From Buchnera aphidicola (Protaphis terricola) (lineage in GTDB: Bacteria > Pseudomonadota > Gammaproteobacteria > Enterobacterales > Enterobacteriaceae): 64,000 bases of DNA. Below, piece by piece: positions 29,396 to 40,216 of this stretch (position 1 is the first letter of the stretch; every line of letters begins with the position of its first letter). The translations under genes were made by a program, and so were the position numbers. Location of the stretch: positions 248,001-312,000 of the forward strand of contig NZ_OZ060405.1 in NCBI RefSeq assembly GCF_964059145.1, read 5' to 3'. Below the pieces are notes generated by a model, which was not told the DNA's origin, did no database searches, and was given only the letters and a program-made list of their open reading frames with translations.

Positions 29396-30025
29396 ATGAA
29401 TATTTCAATTTTTGATTTTTCTATATATATAAAATTTTTTATAAGTCTATGTGCCTTGGTTAATCCAATTGGAATGATTCCTATTTTTACAACTATTACT
29501 GCTCATCAAACTACTTTTGAACAAAAAAAAACTAATTTAATAGCAAATTTTTCTGCATTCTTAATATTATTAATATCACTATTTCTAGGTAATAGTATTT
29601 TAAATATTTTTGGTATATCTATTAATTCATTTAGAATTGCAGGAGGCTTATTAATTATGAGTATTGCTTTTTCTATGATTAATGGAAAGTTTATAAAAAA
29701 TCAAAAAATTAAAAAAGATAAAGAAAATATTAGTGTTGTTCCCCTTGCTATGCCTTTAATTGCAGGTCCAGGAGCTATTAGTTCTACGATTGTTTGGAGT
29801 ACATATTATTCTAGTTGGATAAATTTAATAGGTTGTAGTATATGCATTTTTTTATTTTCTTTAGTATGTTGGTTATGTTTTCGAGCAGCTCCATGCGTTG
29901 TTTTAATATTAGGAAAAACAGGTATTAATATTATTACTCGTATTATGGGTTTATTACTAATGTCTTTAGGAATAGAATTTTTTAATGTTGGTATCAAATC
30001 TATTTTAAATGAATTATTACATTAA
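29396..30025 (+). CDS. ychE: MarC-family membrane protein YchE
   Basis: This is an integral inner-membrane protein of the MarC (UPF0056) family, function unknown. The 209 residues compare with 215 in E. coli YchE, with about six membrane segments. Conserved family stretches include CALVNPIGMIPIF, ISINSFRIAGGLLIM, PLAMPLIAGPGAISSTIVW and a near-identical C-terminus GINIITRIMGLLLMSLGIEF. AAGAG precedes the ATG. Long-term retention of this gene in a small genome suggests a real but unidentified role. Confidence 0.92.
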   Translation: MNISIFDFSIYIKFFISLCALVNPIGMIPIFTTITAHQTTFEQKKTNLIANFSAFLILLISLFLGNSILNIFGISINSFRIAGGLLIMSIAFSMINGKFIKNQKIKKDKENISVVPLAMPLIAGPGAISSTIVWSTYYSSWINLIGCSICIFLFSLVCWLCFRAAPCVVLILGKTGINIITRIMGLLLMSLGIEFFNVGIKSILNELLH

Positions 30026-30042
30026 TAATATTGGATATTATA

Positions 30043-30696
30043 TTGAATAATAAAATTATTTTCTTTAAAAATATAGGGTTAGTAAATTGGGAAAGAAGTT
30101 ATAATAATATGCATTTTTTTACAAAATATCGAAATACTTGCACACCTGATGAACTTTGGTTTGTTGAGCATTATCCTATTTTTACTCAAGGTATATTAAA
30201 AAATTATTGCTTAATTACATCTAAAAATAATTTTATTAATCACATTCCTGTAGTAACAACTGATAGAGGAGGTCAGATTACATATCATGGTCCTGGTCAA
30301 CAAATATTATATTTTTTAATTGATTTAAAACGTAGAAAAATTAATATTCGTAAATTAATAGATATTATGCATACTTTAATAATAGAAACTTTAAGTTACT
30401 TTTCTATTAAATCTAGTATAAAAAAAAATAGTCCAGGAGTTTATGTTAATAATAAAAAGATATGTTCTTTAGGATTAAGAGTTAAAAATGGATGTACTTT
30501 ACATGGTTTATCACTAAATGTAAATATGGATTTAACTCCATTTAATTATATTTATCCATGTGGAAATATATATATTAAAATGACCCAAATAAAAGAATTT
30601 AATTCTAATTTAGAATTATCAGAACTTCGTATTATATTAATTAAAAAATTATCTGAGTTATTAAATGTTAAAATTATAAAAAAACCATGTTTTTAA
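30043..30696 (+). CDS. lipB: Octanoyl-[ACP]:protein octanoyltransferase LipB
   Basis: LipB moves octanoate from ACP to lipoyl domains, the first step of lipoate synthesis. It has DRGGQITYHGPGQQ, GVYVNNKKICSLGLRV with the active-site Lys, and NPCG-type YPCGN with the catalytic Cys. The start is probably TTG at 30043: GGA at 30033-30035 is well spaced, and 13 residues then precede IGL exactly as in E. coli. An in-frame TTG at 30031 is the alternative but lacks a ribosome site. lipA follows after a 69-base gap, so the two form a functional pair. Confidence 0.93.
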   Translation: MNNKIIFFKNIGLVNWERSYNNMHFFTKYRNTCTPDELWFVEHYPIFTQGILKNYCLITSKNNFINHIPVVTTDRGGQITYHGPGQQILYFLIDLKRRKINIRKLIDIMHTLIIETLSYFSIKSSIKKNSPGVYVNNKKICSLGLRVKNGCTLHGLSLNVNMDLTPFNYIYPCGNIYIKMTQIKEFNSNLELSELRIILIKKLSELLNVKIIKKPCF

Positions 30697-30765
30697 AAAT
30701 TTTAATATATTAAAATAATATTAATTAATATATTGATTTTTTAAATTTGATGATAAATAAAATTT

Positions 30766-31665
30766 ATGAAAAAAATATCAAACTTAATACCAGTTAAAAA
30801 TATTTTAAAAAAACAAAATAAATTAAAAAAGCCAGATTGGATAAAAATTAAATTACCTATTTATACATCTCAAATAAATAAAATAAAAGATGCATTACGT
30901 AAAAATAATTTATATTCTGTATGTGAAGAAGCGCATTGTCCAAATTTATCTGAATGTTTTAATAATGGAACTGCTACCTTTATGATTCTTGGTTCAATAT
31001 GTACTCGAAATTGTCCATTTTGTGCAGTTTCACATGGAATACCTTCAAATTTAAATTTAAAAGAACCTGATAAATTAGCAAAAACTATATCTGATATGGG
31101 AATTAACTATGTTGTAATTACATCAGTTGTAAGAGATGATTTATATGATGGTGGTGCTCAACATTTTGTTAATTGTATTAAATCTATTAGATATAAAAAT
31201 AAAGTAAAAATAGAAATATTAGTTCCTGATTTTAGAGGAAGAATTCAATTAATATTAAAAATTTTTAATTCAGGACTTCCTGATATTTTTAATCATAATT
31301 TAGAAAATATTCCAAGACTTTATAAAAAAATACGTCCTGGGGCGAGTTATAAAAAATCATTATTATTACTAGAATCATTTAAAAATAAATATAGTAATAT
31401 TCCTACTAAATCAGGTTTAATGTTAGGATTAGGTGAAAAAGATAAAGAAATTATTCAGGTAATGAAAGATCTTTATTCTTGTGGAGTTACATTATTAACA
31501 ATAGGTCAATATCTTCAACCTAGTAAAAAACATCTTCCAGTAAAACGTTATATATCACCTTTAGAATTTGAAAATATTAAAAAAGAAGCTCTTTCTATAG
31601 GTTTTAAAAATGCTTTTTGCGGGCCCTTTGTTCGTTCTTCATACCATGCCCATCTTCAAATTTAA
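30766..31665 (+). CDS. lipA: Lipoyl synthase LipA
   Basis: LipA is a radical SAM enzyme that inserts two sulfurs into protein-bound octanoate. The 299 residues (321 in E. coli) have the auxiliary cluster motif [12 protein letters not shown], the SAM-cluster motif CTRNCPFC, and the conserved C-terminal [13 protein letters not shown] that carries the Ser ligand. The shorter length comes from both ends. The product serves pyruvate and 2-oxoglutarate dehydrogenases. It needs iron-sulfur cluster supply, like RlmN, IspG and BioB encoded in the same window. Confidence 0.96.
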   Translation: MKKISNLIPVKNILKKQNKLKKPDWIKIKLPIYTSQINKIKDALRKNNLYSVCEEAHCPNLSECFNNGTATFMILGSICTRNCPFCAVSHGIPSNLNLKEPDKLAKTISDMGINYVVITSVVRDDLYDGGAQHFVNCIKSIRYKNKVKIEILVPDFRGRIQLILKIFNSGLPDIFNHNLENIPRLYKKIRPGASYKKSLLLLESFKNKYSNIPTKSGLMLGLGEKDKEIIQVMKDLYSCGVTLLTIGQYLQPSKKHLPVKRYISPLEFENIKKEALSIGFKNAFCGPFVRSSYHAHLQI

Positions 31666-31732
31666 TAATTATATTTTTTTCAAGTAAAATTGTAGTATTT
31701 AAAAAATTAAGTTATTTAAAAGAGGTGCGATA

Positions 31733-32443
31733 GTGTTAAATATCAATTCTTCTAATATTCCAAAAATCATTATTGCATTAGATTTTTATAGTAAAAAAGA
31801 AGCTATGAAATTAGTAGATTTTCTTAATCCATCTCTTGTTTATTTAAAGATTGGAAAAGAAATGTTTACAATTTTAGGAAAAAAATTTATTCAAGAATTA
31901 CATCAATTAGGTTTTAATATATTTTTAGATTTAAAATTTCATGATATTCCGAATACTGTTTTTAATGCAACAAAAGCAGTTGCAGATTTAGGTGTATGGA
32001 TGTTAAGTGTACATGCATCTGGGGGTAAAAAAATGTTGATTTCTGCAAAAAAAGCATTAAAAACTTTTAAAAATGCTCCATTATTAATTGCAGTTACAGC
32101 ATTAACTAGTTTAAAAAGAAAAGATTTAAAAGAGATTGGTATACAAATGTCATTACAAGATTACATTTTAACTTTATCAAAATTATCTATTGATTGTGGT
32201 TTGGATGGTATAGTATGCCCAGGTCAGGAAGCTAAAAAAATTAAATTATTATATGGTGATAAATGTAAAATTATTACTCCAGGTATTAGATGTACAAATG
32301 ATTCTTTTAATGATCAAAAAAATATTATTACTCCAGAGCAAATAAAAAAGTTTCCAATAGATTATATAGTTATAGGTCGATCTATTACTTTCTCAAAAAA
32401 TCCCATTAAAAAATTAAATTTTATAATACAATCTATGCAATAA
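31733..32443 (+). CDS. pyrF: Orotidine 5'-phosphate decarboxylase
   Basis: PyrF forms UMP, the last step of de novo pyrimidine synthesis. The 236 residues compare with 245 in E. coli. Catalytic Lys-Asp residues are in FLDLKFHDIPNT, with VHASGG, TPGIR and VIGRSI phosphate-binding stretches. The start is GTG at 31733 with AGAGGTG a few bases upstream, the strongest site in the region. It follows lipA and precedes ribA on the same strand. Confidence 0.95.
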   Translation: MLNINSSNIPKIIIALDFYSKKEAMKLVDFLNPSLVYLKIGKEMFTILGKKFIQELHQLGFNIFLDLKFHDIPNTVFNATKAVADLGVWMLSVHASGGKKMLISAKKALKTFKNAPLLIAVTALTSLKRKDLKEIGIQMSLQDYILTLSKLSIDCGLDGIVCPGQEAKKIKLLYGDKCKIITPGIRCTNDSFNDQKNIITPEQIKKFPIDYIVIGRSITFSKNPIKKLNFIIQSMQ

Positions 32444-32520
32444 TATCTTTATCTATTTATCAATATTTTTTTATATCAAATAAATTTATAAAAAATTAAT
32501 AAAAAATTATGGAGTTTTTT

Positions 32521-33111
32521 ATGCAATTAATTCAGATAGAAAAAGCAATATTACCTACTCGTTGGGGTAAATTTACTATATTTGGATTTGAAGAAAAAAA
32601 AAATGGAAAAAATCATATTGCACTTGTTTATGGTGATATAAATAAAAATGTACCTATTCTTTCTAGAGTTCATTCTGAATGTTTAACAGGAGATGCTTTT
32701 TTTAGTTTAAGATGTGATTGTGGTGATCAATTAAAAATGTCAATGGATAAAATTACACGTGAAGGTAGAGGTTTGTTAATTTATCATCGTCAAGAAGGTA
32801 GAAATATTGGTTTATTAAATAAAATTAAAGCTTATTCTTTACAAGATCAAGGATTAGATACTGTTGAAGCTAATTTAAAACTTGGTTTTTCTGCAGATGA
32901 AAGAGATTTTTCTTTATGTGCAGATATTTTTAATATTTTAAATATAAAAAAAGTTCGATTATTAACAAATAATCCTTTAAAAGTTAATATGTTGCTATCT
33001 TTTGGAATTAATATTATTGAACGAGTTCCTCTTATTACAAAAAAAAATAATAATAATTATAATTATTTAAAAACTAAAGAAAAGAAGATGGGTCATATAT
33101 TATTTAAATAA
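32521..33111 (+). CDS. ribA: GTP cyclohydrolase II
   Basis: RibA opens GTP to the first riboflavin precursor. The 196 residues equal E. coli RibA. Zinc is bound by the three Cys of [31 protein letters not shown] and DTVEAN follow. ATG 32521 is chosen because GGAG at 32511-32514 is well spaced and homology begins with MQL; an in-frame ATG at 32509 overlaps that site. Riboflavin is among the vitamins Buchnera can supply. A good terminator follows. Confidence 0.96.
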   Translation: MQLIQIEKAILPTRWGKFTIFGFEEKKNGKNHIALVYGDINKNVPILSRVHSECLTGDAFFSLRCDCGDQLKMSMDKITREGRGLLIYHRQEGRNIGLLNKIKAYSLQDQGLDTVEANLKLGFSADERDFSLCADIFNILNIKKVRLLTNNPLKVNMLLSFGINIIERVPLITKKNNNNYNYLKTKEKKMGHILFK

Positions 33112-33210
33112 CTTTTTAAAATATACATATAATATAATTTAACTAAAAAAAATTATTTTTTATTATAATATTATTATATATATATTTTAAAAAATATATC
33201 TATATAATAA

Positions 33211-33239
33211 GTAGGGGTTTCTATAACCCCCAACTTTTT
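33211..33239. terminator. Intrinsic terminator after ribA
   Basis: GGGGTT and AACCCC form a six-pair, GC-rich stem around a five-base loop (33214-33230), followed by CAAC and a run of T. It lies between convergent ribA and cls and stands out as one of very few G/C runs in the non-rRNA sequence. It may act in both directions. Confidence 0.75.
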
Positions 33240-33287
33240 AATATTATATTTAATTATTTAATAAATATTTTAATATTAATATATTTT

Positions 33288-34748
33288 TTATAATAATGGA
33301 CTTAAAAAATAAAAAATTTTTTCTAAAATTATTTTCCAATTTTCACGTTCAAACCAAATATTTTTATCTAGTAATTCGGAATTAGAAATATATTCTTTTT
33401 GAACTAAATATAATTTTTGACTAAATTTATTATCATCAATTAATAAAGTGATTTCAAAATTTAACCATAAGCTTCTCATATCTAAATTAGCTGTTCCAAT
33501 TAAACTTAATTGATGATCTACTAATATGCTTTTGCTGTGTAATAATCCTTTTTTAAATTGATAAATTTTAACTCCTGCTTCTAATAATTCACTAAAAAAG
33601 GCTCTACTAGCCCATTTTACTAATATAGAATCATGATATAAAGGTATAATAATACTAACTTTTACACCTCTTTGAGCTGCTGTGCAAATAGCATGTAATA
33701 AATCATCACTAGGTACTAAATATGGAGTAGTTATAATTAATTCGTTTTTAGCAGAATAAATTGTAGTTAATAAAGCTTGATGAATTACATTTTTAGGAAA
33801 ACCAGGTCCAGATGCAATTACTTGAACACTAGAATTGTGATTAGATTTATTTTTTAACATTTCTCTATTTGGTAATTTAGGTAAAATTTTTAAACCTGTT
33901 TCTATTTGCCAGTCACATGAATAAATCATGCCTATTGTTATAGCTATAGGCCCTTCAATTCTTGTCATTAAATCAATCCATTTACCTACACCAGAAGATC
34001 TTTTAAATAAATTAGGATCTACTAAATTCATACTTCCAGAATATGAAATATAATTATCGATTAGTATGATTTTTCTGTGTTGTCTTACGTCTAATCGACG
34101 AAGAAATACTCCTACTAAATTAACTTTTAATGATTCTACAATTTGAATTCCAGAATTTTTCATTTTTTTTACCCATGGGCTTCTAAAAAATTCAAGACTT
34201 CCAGCTGAATCTAACATTAGCCTACAATGTATACCTCGATTAGCAGAATGAATCAGTGCCATAGCTACATCGTCAGCAATACCGCCTGGTTTCCAAATAT
34301 AAAAAACCATTTCAATATTTTTACGTGCTAAATAAATATCACGAATTAAAATTTTAATAGCTTGTTTATTATCATGTAAAAGCGTAATTTTATTATTTTT
34401 AATCCCAAACATACCTTGTCTATGTTTACAAAGCTGAAATAGAGAAGTAGCAACTTCACTATTTTTTGTTTGAAAAATATATTTACATGATTTAAGTTGT
34501 TTAAGATACTGATTAGATATAGACCATATTTTTCTTGCTATTTTTTTATGTTTTTTTTCTAAATATAGCTCACCAAAAAAAAACCAAATTGCAATTCCAA
34601 TAAAAGGAATAATATAAATAGTTAAAAGCCAAGACATAGAAGTGGGTATACTACGACGTTTGATTAAAACACGATAGGTAATATTAACAATTAGTAACCA
34701 GTATATTAAGACAACTAAACATGTAGATGAATCATAAAAAATATTCAT
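33288..34748 (-). CDS. cls: Cardiolipin synthase A
   Basis: This inner-membrane phospholipase D-family enzyme condenses two phosphatidylglycerols into cardiolipin. The 486 residues equal E. coli ClsA. Two membrane helices lie in the first 60 residues. Two HKD motifs follow, [11 protein letters not shown] and [22 protein letters not shown], both intact. It is downstream of the trp-yci cluster on the minus strand, beyond a hairpin, and converges with ribA. Confidence 0.96.
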   Translation of the reverse strand: MNIFYDSSTCLVVLIYWLLIVNITYRVLIKRRSIPTSMSWLLTIYIIPFIGIAIWFFFGELYLEKKHKKIARKIWSISNQYLKQLKSCKYIFQTKNSEVATSLFQLCKHRQGMFGIKNNKITLLHDNKQAIKILIRDIYLARKNIEMVFYIWKPGGIADDVAMALIHSANRGIHCRLMLDSAGSLEFFRSPWVKKMKNSGIQIVESLKVNLVGVFLRRLDVRQHRKIILIDNYISYSGSMNLVDPNLFKRSSGVGKWIDLMTRIEGPIAITIGMIYSCDWQIETGLKILPKLPNREMLKNKSNHNSSVQVIASGPGFPKNVIHQALLTTIYSAKNELIITTPYLVPSDDLLHAICTAAQRGVKVSIIIPLYHDSILVKWASRAFFSELLEAGVKIYQFKKGLLHSKSILVDHQLSLIGTANLDMRSLWLNFEITLLIDDNKFSQKLYLVQKEYISNSELLDKNIWFERENWKIILEKIFYFLSPLL

Positions 34749-34891
34749 TCATTTTATGGTCCTATTTATACTTTTTTAAAAAGTTTTATATTTAATAATT
34801 TTATATTTTAAGCAATAAAATATATATTAGTTTATATAAGTAATATTAGATTTTTTAAATAAGTTATAAATTAAAATTTTTTGTTTAACAC

Positions 34892-34947
34892 TTTTAAAAA
34901 AGTAATAATTTTTTTATTTAAATTAAAATATTATTACTTTTTAAAAA
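34892..34947 (-). terminator. Hairpin downstream of yciA
   Basis: TTTTAAAAAAGTAATAAT and ATTATTACTTTTTAAAAA form a stem of about 17 pairs with one bulge, around a 20-base AT loop. It lies 57 bases after the yciA stop on the minus strand and could end the trpDCBA-yciCBA transcript. The rest of the 255-base spacer up to cls shows nothing else. Confidence 0.5.
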
Positions 34948-35003
34948 TGTTGGTAATTATTAATTAAAAATTTTACATTTAATTAAAAACATCTTAAATC
35001 TAT

Positions 35004-35429
35004 TTAAATAATACTCATAGGTAATACTTCACGAGGATTTCCTAAATTATCAATTGCTACATAAATAAATATAGCTTCTGTAGCACAATAATATTGTCCT
35101 ATTGGTTTAGAGTAAATTTTTTTAATCCATACTTCTACATTAATAGTAATTGAACTTTTTCCAATTTTTATACAATTTGCATAGCAACTAACAATATCTC
35201 CAACCGATACAGGTTTTAAAAAAGTAATTCCATCTACTCTAACAGTTACTACTCTCCCACCTGCTATCTCTTTAGCTAATATTGCTCCTCCTATATCCAT
35301 TTGTGACATAATCCAACCACCAAAAATATCACCATTTGCATTAGTATCTGAAGGCATAGCTAAAGTTTTTAATACTATTGTTCCATGAGGTAATAACTTA
35401 TTTTTTTTTGACATTAGTATAACATTCAC
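35004..35429 (-). CDS. yciA: Acyl-CoA thioester hydrolase YciA
   Basis: YciA is a hot-dog thioesterase that cleaves a wide range of acyl-CoAs. The 141 residues cover the 132 of E. coli, with MPSDTNANGDIFGGWIMSQMDIGGA carrying the catalytic Asp, and VRVDGITFLKPVSVGD. ATG 35429 has GAG close upstream, but homology begins at the second ATG (35414), so either may be used. It is the last gene of the minus-strand run after yciC and yciB. The adjacent E. coli gene tonB is absent. Confidence 0.93.
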   Translation of the reverse strand: MNVILMSKKNKLLPHGTIVLKTLAMPSDTNANGDIFGGWIMSQMDIGGAILAKEIAGGRVVTVRVDGITFLKPVSVGDIVSCYANCIKIGKSSITINVEVWIKKIYSKPIGQYYCATEAIFIYVAIDNLGNPREVLPMSII

Positions 35430-35456
35430 TCTATTATATTGAAATTATATAAAAAA

Positions 35457-35987
35457 TTATTTTTTTTTTAACATTTTAAAATTTATGTAAATAACTGTAG
35501 TCAAAATAGAAAAAATTGTTAAAATTGAAAGTCCAAAAACTTTAAAATTTACCCAAGTGTTTTCTGAAAAAAATAACATTATATAAATATTTAAAATACT
35601 GCAAAATAAAAAAAATAATGCCCAAAAAAAATTTAATTTTTTCCATTCAATATTAGAAATTTTTATTTTATTCTCTAAAAATTTTTGTAATATTGGTTTT
35701 TTACTAAAAACTTGGCTGAATAATAATACAATAGAAATAAACATATAAATTATTGTAATTTTCCATTTAATAAAATAACTATTATGAAAAAATATAGCAA
35801 GAGAATTAAAAATAATAGTTATAAAATTCAAAAAGTTAATTTTATTTATTTTTTTGTACATTATCCAATCTAATATACATGTTACAAATGATATAATTGT
35901 TAAAATTTCAGATGCTATAAAAATATCATATATTTTATAAAATATAAAAAAGGTTATTATTGGTAATAGATATAATATTTTTTTCAT
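35457..35987 (-). CDS. yciB: Inner membrane septation protein YciB
   Basis: This is a hydrophobic protein of 176 residues (179 in E. coli), also called intracellular septation protein A, with about five membrane segments. It is linked to cell-envelope synthesis and septation, exact function unresolved. Family stretches include LPIITFFIFYKIYDIF near the start, KPILQKFLENKI and NFFWALFFLFCSILNIY. It lies between yciC and yciA as in E. coli. Confidence 0.92.
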   Translation of the reverse strand: MKKILYLLPIITFFIFYKIYDIFIASEILTIISFVTCILDWIMYKKINKINFLNFITIIFNSLAIFFHNSYFIKWKITIIYMFISIVLLFSQVFSKKPILQKFLENKIKISNIEWKKLNFFWALFFLFCSILNIYIMLFFSENTWVNFKVFGLSILTIFSILTTVIYINFKMLKKK

Positions 35988-36010
35988 ATTTAAAACTCAA
36001 AATTTTTATT

Positions 36011-36754
36011 TTAAGTATTTTTAAATAACATATAAAACCTAAATAAATATATTGTTAAAATAGAAAAAAATATATTTATATTAATATTTAATATTAAAGT
36101 AATAAAATTTTTATTTATTAAGTGCATATTCATAAATATTTTTGTTAAAAAAAACTTTATACACATGAAAAATAAAACACCTGGTCCTATAATATTTATA
36201 TTATTCCATACAGTAAAAATACTAATTCGTATAGTATTTATTAAAGTGTTTTTTTCAAAACATAAAATAATAGGTGATAAAGAAAGTAATATAGATAAAA
36301 ATATTCCTGGTAAAATAAAAAATGCAAAGCCTACTTGTACTATCATATTTATAATAAAATTTAAAATAAATAAACTTGGTAATAATTTAATAAAAAAAGT
36401 CATTGAAAATATAATCGGTTTTTTTTTATTTTTAGATAAGTATGTAATTAGAGTAATTGTACTACCTAATAAAAACGTTTTACTAATTAAAAACTCCAGT
36501 ATTTTAAATATTGAATATTTTAATAGTTTTTTTTTCTCATATTCATTCATATTGTTTATAAAATCAAAAAGCGTATGAGAATTAATAAATTTATTATTTT
36601 CTATTATAGAAATAATGTGCATATCTGGTTTAATTAATATATTGATTAAAACACTAATAAAAGTAGATATAATTGATATAAAAAAAATAGTTTTTATTTC
36701 TTTAGATACAAAATTATATGTATCATTACATAATTGACGCACTGTAATAGACAT
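36011..36754 (-). CDS. yciC: YciC family (UPF0259) membrane protein
   Basis: This inner-membrane protein of unknown function has 247 residues, as in E. coli YciC. It begins MSIT as in E. coli, has about six hydrophobic segments, and ends with the conserved IYLFRFYMLF. Sequence between the ends is poorly conserved. A good AGGAGA precedes the ATG. It follows trpA after 73 bases on the same strand and may be cotranscribed with the trp operon. Confidence 0.88.
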   Translation of the reverse strand: MSITVRQLCNDTYNFVSKEIKTIFFISIISTFISVLINILIKPDMHIISIIENNKFINSHTLFDFINNMNEYEKKKLLKYSIFKILEFLISKTFLLGSTITLITYLSKNKKKPIIFSMTFFIKLLPSLFILNFIINMIVQVGFAFFILPGIFLSILLSLSPIILCFEKNTLINTIRISIFTVWNNINIIGPGVLFFMCIKFFLTKIFMNMHLINKNFITLILNININIFFSILTIYLFRFYMLFKNT

Positions 36755-36827
36755 ATATATCTCCTATAAATATTATAAAAAACTTTAAGATGATACATAT
36801 TATTTTAAATGTAATTTTTTTAATATT

Positions 36828-37636
36828 TTAAATAAATTTTGTAGATATTATTAATTTGCAAACAAAATTTTTTATTTTTTTCAGCATTTCTTTTTCTTGG
36901 TTTAAATTTTTTTCAATAATATTTATAATTGCAGATCCACATATTACCCCATTTGTTCCAAATAAGATTGATTTTTTAATTTGTTTTGAATTTTTAATTC
37001 CAAAACCTTGCAATAAAGGAAGATTAGTGTATTTTTTTATACTTTTTATAAATATATTTGAAATTAAATTTTTACTTTCTTCAATACCAGTTACACCAGG
37101 ACGAGATAATAAATAAATATATCCTTTTGCATATAAAGATAATTTTGATAAAAAAATGTCATTTGCGTCAGGAGGGCAAATAAAAATAGAGTCAATATTA
37201 TATTTATTAGCATACTTATAAAAAATATTATATTCTTCAATCGGTACATCTGCTATTAAAACAGAATCTAAATCGCATTTTGAACAGTATTGATAAAATT
37301 TTTCTATACCTTGATTATATATAAGATTAGCATATAACAATATACCTATAGGTATTTTAGAATATTTTTTACGTAATATTTGAATTACTTCAAAATATTT
37401 TAAAATACTATAATTTTTAGACAAAGCACGCAAATTAGCTTTTTGAATAATTGGGCCATCTGCTAATGGATCTGAAAATGGAATTCCTAATTCTAAAGCA
37501 TCTGATCCACTTTCAATTAATAATTCAATAATTTTTATAGACATCTTTATAGAAGGATCTCCTATAACTACAAATGGAACAAAACATCCTTCTTTAAGTA
37601 ATTTTTTTTTTTAAATATTTTTTTATAACGATTCAC
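36828..37636 (-). CDS. trpA: Tryptophan synthase alpha chain, frame broken at a poly(A) tract
   Basis: TrpA cleaves indole-3-glycerol phosphate and channels indole to TrpB. The open frame from ATG 37544 lacks about 31 N-terminal residues. Upstream in that frame homology continues ([15 protein letters not shown]) until a stop that follows an A11 tract at 37602-37612. In the next frame a GTG at 37636, inside the end of trpB, gives [11 protein letters not shown], which lines up with the E. coli start (RY, F at the same spacing). One added A yields a continuous 269-residue TrpA (268 in E. coli) and places catalytic Glu49 and Asp60 at their canonical numbers. The 14-base overlap with trpB recalls the coupled trpB-trpA junction of E. 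coli. Function probably depends on transcriptional slippage, unless the missing A is a sequence error. Confidence 0.9.
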
Positions 37637-38819
37637 AATTCTTTCCTGTTTTTAAAATTTTATTTACTGTGAAAATATCTTTATCTCCTCGTCCAGAAAG
37701 ATTTACAATTAAAATTTGTTTTTTATTAGGATTCAAATTCATTATTTTTAATGCATAAGCTAATGCATGAGAAGATTCTAAAGCTGGAATAATACCTTCT
37801 TTCTTAGATAAAATATTAAAGGCATTTAATGCTTCTTTATCAGTAATTGAAACATATTTAGCTCGTTTAATACTTTTTAACCATGCATGTTCTGGACCAA
37901 CAGAAGGAAAATCTAAACCAGCTGAAATAGACCATGATTTTTGAATTTGACCTTCTTTATTTTGCATCAAATAAGATTTCATACCAAAATAAATACCAGT
38001 TCTTCCATATTGTAATGGCGCTCCATGTTTTCCTGTATCAACACCTAAACCAGCTGGCTCTACACCAATTAATTCAACTTTATCATGAATGAAATCAGAA
38101 AAAATACCAATAGCATTAGATCCTCCTCCAACACACGCAATAATAGAATCTGGTAATTGTCCTGATTGTTCTAAAATTTGATATTTTGTTTCCTCGCCTA
38201 TAATTTTTTGAAACTCTTTAACAATCTTTGGATATGGATGAGGACCTGCTGCTGTTCCTATCATATAATGTGTATATTTATAGCTATTTGACCAATCTCT
38301 AAGTGCTTCGTTACATGCATCTTTTAAAGTACCAGAACCAGTTGATACAGATATTACTTCTGCACCCATTAATTTCATTCGAAAAACGTTAGGTTTTTGA
38401 CGTTCAATATCTTTACAACCCATATAAATTTTACATTTTAAATTTAATAATGCACAAGCAATTGCTGTAGCTACTCCATGTTGACCAGCACCAGTTTCAG
38501 CAATAATTTCTTTTTTTTTCATTTTTACTGCCAACATTGCTTGTCCTAATACTTGATTTGTTTTGTGTGCTCCACCATGTAGTAAATCTTCCCTTTTTAA
38601 ATAAATTTTTGTTTTTGTTCCTTTAGTTAAATTATTACATAAAGTCAATGGTGTAGGTCTTCCTGCATAATTTTTTAATAGAGATGAAAATTTTTTTTGA
38701 AATTTTATATCTTTTTTTGCACTAACAAAACTTTTTTCTAATTCATACAAGGCTGGCATTAATATTTGAGGAACGTACATACCTCCAAATTCGCCAAAAT
38801 ACGGATTAAGTAAAGTCAT
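37623..38819 (-). CDS. trpB: Tryptophan synthase beta chain
   Basis: TrpB joins indole and serine using pyridoxal phosphate. The 398 residues compare with 397 in E. coli. PLP-Lys86 is in [22 protein letters not shown] binds the cofactor phosphate, and [16 protein letters not shown] is intact. AGGAAA lies upstream of the ATG. Its 3' end contains the GTG start of trpA in another frame. It is the third gene of the operon trpD-trpC-trpB-trpA. Confidence 0.98.
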   Translation of the reverse strand: MTLLNPYFGEFGGMYVPQILMPALYELEKSFVSAKKDIKFQKKFSSLLKNYAGRPTPLTLCNNLTKGTKTKIYLKREDLLHGGAHKTNQVLGQAMLAVKMKKKEIIAETGAGQHGVATAIACALLNLKCKIYMGCKDIERQKPNVFRMKLMGAEVISVSTGSGTLKDACNEALRDWSNSYKYTHYMIGTAAGPHPYPKIVKEFQKIIGEETKYQILEQSGQLPDSIIACVGGGSNAIGIFSDFIHDKVELIGVEPAGLGVDTGKHGAPLQYGRTGIYFGMKSYLMQNKEGQIQKSWSISAGLDFPSVGPEHAWLKSIKRAKYVSITDKEALNAFNILSKKEGIIPALESSHALAYALKIMNLNPNKKQILIVNLSGRGDKDIFTVNKILKTGKNCESL

Positions 38820-38839
38820 TTAAAAATAATTTCCTATTT

Positions 38840-40213
38840 TTATATAAAAAATGATTTGTTAAATTTTAATTCTTGAAAAATTAGTTTTATTTTATTATGA
38901 TCTTTAATACCAGGTGATTTTTCTACTCCAGAATTTAAATCCAATCCAAAAAAATTTAATTTTAATGCAATATTGCAATTTTTAATATTGATTCCACCTG
39001 CTAAAATTACATTATTAAATGTATGATTTTTTAAAATTGACCAATCAAAAGATGTATTACTTCCTCCAGAACCAGAATCAAAAATATATTTATCAACATT
39101 TTTCCAATTAAGCATCGGTAATTTTGATGTGATAGAAAATACTTTCCAAATTTTAATATTTTTAGGTAGTTGTTTTTTTAATAAATTAATATATTTTTGA
39201 TTTTCATCACCATGTAGTTGTATAGCATATAAGCATAATTGATTAGAAATATTTAAAATAGTATTAATACTTTGATTTTGAAAAACTCCAACGTATCTTA
39301 AATTGTTATCTAATATAATATTTTTTGCAATTTTTTTTGTAATTCTTCGAGGTGAATTTTCTGCAAAAATTAAACCACCATAAATCGCTCCATATTTTGA
39401 ACTTGCTTCAATATCAATAGATTGAGTTAATCCACATACTTTATTATGACCAAAAATTAAAGATTTCAGACCTATTTCTAAATTTTTTTTAGACATTAAA
39501 TGCGAACCAATTAAAAAACCATGAACAATTTTACTTAATTCTTTAATTTGTGAATATTGATTTATTCCTGATTCACTAATAATTATTCTATCATTTATTA
39601 AAGCAGATAAAATTTTTGTACGATTTAAATCAATTGATAAATTATGTAAATTACGATTATTTATTCCAATAATTTTAGCATTTAATTCAATAGCTCGATT
39701 TAATTCTTCAATATTATTAATTTCTGTTAATATTCCCATATTTAACTTTTTTGCTATTTTTGATAGAATAATATATTGTTCATTATTTAATACTGATAAC
39801 ATAAGTAAAATTGCATCAGCATTATAAAATCGTGCTAAATAAACTTGATATGGATCAATAAAAAAATCCTTACATAAAACTGGTTGAAAAACATAATTTT
39901 TAACAATATTAATAAATTTTAAATCACCTCCAAAATATTTTTCATCTGTTAAAACAGAAACAGCAGAAGCATATTTTTTATATATATGGGAAATTTGAAT
40001 TAAATTAAAATTTTTTTTAATTATTCCTAAGGAAGGAGATTTTCTTTTATATTCTAATATAAAAAAGGGGCTTTTATTTTTTAAGAAATTATAAAAATTA
40101 CGAGTTTTTGTATTTATTTTATTTTTAATTTTTTCAAAAGGTTCTTTTTTTTTTCGATTTTTAATCCAATCTAATTTATCTTTTATAATAGTATTTAATA
40201 TTGTATCTTGCAT
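38840..40213 (-). CDS. trpC: Indole-3-glycerol phosphate synthase / phosphoribosylanthranilate isomerase
   Basis: This bifunctional TrpC-TrpF fusion, as in E. coli, has 457 residues (about 452). The synthase half (1 to about 255) has FILEYKRKSPSLG with catalytic Lys, LTDEKYFGG and SESGI. The isomerase half has KVCGLT with the catalytic Cys and FDSGSGGS with the catalytic Asp. It begins three bases after the trpD stop, so translation is probably coupled. Confidence 0.97.
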   Translation of the reverse strand: MQDTILNTIIKDKLDWIKNRKKKEPFEKIKNKINTKTRNFYNFLKNKSPFFILEYKRKSPSLGIIKKNFNLIQISHIYKKYASAVSVLTDEKYFGGDLKFINIVKNYVFQPVLCKDFFIDPYQVYLARFYNADAILLMLSVLNNEQYIILSKIAKKLNMGILTEINNIEELNRAIELNAKIIGINNRNLHNLSIDLNRTKILSALINDRIIISESGINQYSQIKELSKIVHGFLIGSHLMSKKNLEIGLKSLIFGHNKVCGLTQSIDIEASSKYGAIYGGLIFAENSPRRITKKIAKNIILDNNLRYVGVFQNQSINTILNISNQLCLYAIQLHGDENQKYINLLKKQLPKNIKIWKVFSITSKLPMLNWKNVDKYIFDSGSGGSNTSFDWSILKNHTFNNVILAGGINIKNCNIALKLNFFGLDLNSGVEKSPGIKDHNKIKLIFQELKFNKSFFI

Positions 40214-40216
40214 AAT

